Shown here: positions 19,601 through 22,600 of the stretch, piece after piece
How the letters are laid out: every line of letters begins with the position of its first letter
Numbering within the stretch: position 1 is the first letter of the stretch
NCBI GenBank assembly: GCA_018970845.1
Contig: JAGWVO010000005.1
Span: 1 to 25,170 of the forward strand
Length of the DNA: 25,170 nucleotides
DNA from: Planctomycetota bacterium
GTDB taxonomy: Bacteria > Planctomycetota > Planctomycetia > Gemmatales > Gemmataceae
Direction of reading: 5' to 3'
The notes under the pieces: generated by a model
Seen by the model: the letters and a program-made list of their open reading frames with translations, nothing else
What the model was told of the DNA's origin: nothing
The model's database searches: none
Made by a program: the position numbers and the translations under genes

Positions 19601-22600
19601 GTGATCGCAAAATCACCGGCAACCGGTCCCGCCTTGATGGAAGGGGCGGTGGCCACGCCCGCGGCATCAGAGACAACAAACGCGTCACGGACGCCGTAGA
19701 TGCCACGAACCAGGGTCGCGCCGTCACCAAAGGCTGATGAAACTCCGGCCGCCGGCAGCGTCAGGCGCACGGGAACAAAGGGAACAACCGCGCCCGCGGG
19801 ATCCGTGACCACGAACCTGACCGCTCCGCCATAGGGTTCGTTGGTCATCACGCTTTGGCCGGCACCATCACGCACCGCCACGGCCAGTGATTTTCCATCC
19901 AGGAGTTCGGGTGACATCTCGGATGATTGCGTGGGGCTTGTCGCGATGGCACGGAAGCCGTTGCCTTGCGTGCCGCCCTTCACCACAAGCTCAAATGTCA
20001 TCACCCCGAGGGAATCCGTGGTGCCGGTCACCACTCCTGCGGGTTCCGCGGCGCCACCGGCCCCGGTGCGGAACAATTCAATCGTGGTGGCCGTGTTGGG
20101 GCGCCCCAGATAAGTGCCGCTGACGATGATCCCTTGGGCATCCGAGGCCACGCTCGACAGCGCGGGAGGATTCGCCAAGCTTGTCAAGCTGTAGCCGTCC
20201 ACGCCCGCGGCGCCGACATCCACGAACAGCCGGCCGGACGAAATACCCTTGAATCTATTTCCCGCCAGGCGATTGGGCTGATCCGTTCCCGGAAGGCCAA
20301 TGCCATCAAGGCCTGGCGAAACGATGGTGTTGCCGGAAACCGTCGCCCCGGAAAGCCCGCTCAGGCGAATCGCCATGCCGCCGGCCTTGGTGACCGTGTT
20401 GCCGCGAACCAAGGCGCCGGGAGCGGCTTGCAGGGCGATTCCGTCAGCGCCGCTGAAATCAACGGCGTTGTCACGCACATCCACGGCGGCCGAATTGGCG
20501 ACAACGATGCCCGACTTCGCCGATCCCGTCACCAAGTTGCCGCTGACAATCACGGCACCCGCCGACACAACCTCGATTCCGACGCCGGCTGAGGATGTCA
20601 CCGAGTTGCCGCTGAGGGTGACGGAAGAGGCGCTGGACACGGTCAGGCCACCCAACATCGCGCCCGACACCAACACCTGATTGCCGGAAGCGATATTGAG
20701 GAATCCAAAGCGGTTGAATCCGGCAAGGGAGACATTTCCTTGAGCCCCAATCCTCACCATGGCGCTGCCGAGAACCGTGACGGGGCCCGAGTTGGACACA
20801 TCGCTGCTGGAGTTCAAACTCATCCCGCCGCCGACAAACAGGTTGCCAATGCTTGTCGAACTACCCACGCCGCCCGAAACAAAAAGGTCGCCACCTACCG
20901 ATCCCGTCAACTGCAGGTTTCCAAACGCGTGGAGATCCAATCTGGAGGCATTAACAACGATATTCAATTTATTGGAGTCGATTATATCGACATTGCCAGC
21001 GTCGACCGATGTCATTCCTTGGAAGTCATTCCCGCTGTTGTTAAGCGACACCGACTGGCCGGGGGCGGTGATCGTCGCGTCACCCGCCACTACCAACGGG
21101 CCCAACTGACTCACGAGGCCCGCCGACTTCGACCACAGCGCGCCGGACACCACGCCTCGAATCACCAGCTTCCCGCCGGCATCCACCGTCGCCGATCCCG
21201 TCGACAGCGACAGGTTCAGGTCGCCTGAACCACGGATCGCCACCGGCCCTGCCGTCACTGTCACCAATCCGCGGAAATCATTCCCGGAATCAAACAGCGA
21301 CACCGACTGGCCGGGGGCCGATATTTTTGAGGTTCCTGTCACCAAAAGCGATCCGCCTTGGGTAATGGAGTCGCCTCCCTCCACGGCCAAGTTTCCGGCG
21401 ATGATGCTTTCCGCCAATTGGATCGGGCCGGACGATTGGAGGAAAACATCGCCCGCCGAGGTGAAGGCGATGGAACCCGTGACTGCCACTTGGTTCAGGC
21501 TGATCGTGCCCGAGGGTGACCGGGTGGCCAAACGGGCATTTCCTGAAATGGTCACCGGTCCCAGATTGGAAATGTTTCCCGTGGTTGCCACCAGTTCCAG
21601 GTCGCCAAGCGCGCTGGCCGACGAAACCGTCAAGCTTGTCGCGTTTTGAACCAGTGCCTGGCCCTTGGAATTGATGCCGACGGCCCCCGCCACGGCGAAA
21701 TTCGCGAGCTTCATCGACCCTGCAACAAGGCTGGCATTCCCGGCCACGGTGACTGGCCCGGAATCGGAAAGCCATCCGGCGGATTCAACATCGAGATTGC
21801 CGCTGGTCGCGCCTCCGACCAACTGAAGGTCGTTGACATCGCGAATGGTCACATCTCCGCCGACGGAAAATTCGAGGGATGCGAAATCGTTGGCGGCTAC
21901 CAGCGAAAGTGAACCTGTTCCACCCGTGGTGAAGGACGCCAAGCCACCCACCTTCAGGGCATCCGCTGAGATCGCGCCCCCCGCGGAAACCGACAAGCTG
22001 CCCGCAATGAAACTGGCCCCCAGGGTGATCGCGTTCGTGTCGCGGACAACCACATTGCGGGCCTTCGTCACGGCAAGAGTTTGGAAGTTGTTCGCGTCAT
22101 CGAGTCGGATATCATCCGTCGACCTGGCGGAGAACACCGCTCGCTGGCCCACTGAAAGCGGGCCTGATTGGTTAATGGCCCCGCTCGCGGTCACATCGAG
22201 GTTGCCCGAGATGCCGCCGGCCACAATCGCATTTGAGCCGGCTGAAATGGTGGCGTTTGTCGCCATCAATTCCGTCGAAATGGATCCGCCAGCCGCAAGT
22301 GTCACGGCTGGTGCGGTAACCGTGACAACATCGCCGAACTGGTTGGCGGTATTGTTGGCCGTGACCGACACTCCCGCCTTGAAGGCAGCCCGCCCGGCCA
22401 CGGCGACCTTGCCTTCGAGAACGATGGCGCCGGCGGGAGAGTTGATGCGCAGGTCGTTGGGAGCCGACAACCCTGCCTTGGCGGTGAAACCACCTTGGCT
22501 GCTGGAAATGGCCCCGGAAACCGTCGCATGATTTCCAAGGACGATATTACCCGTGGAGATGATGCCGGAAACCGAGATCGTGCCCGTCGCGCCGGTCGCA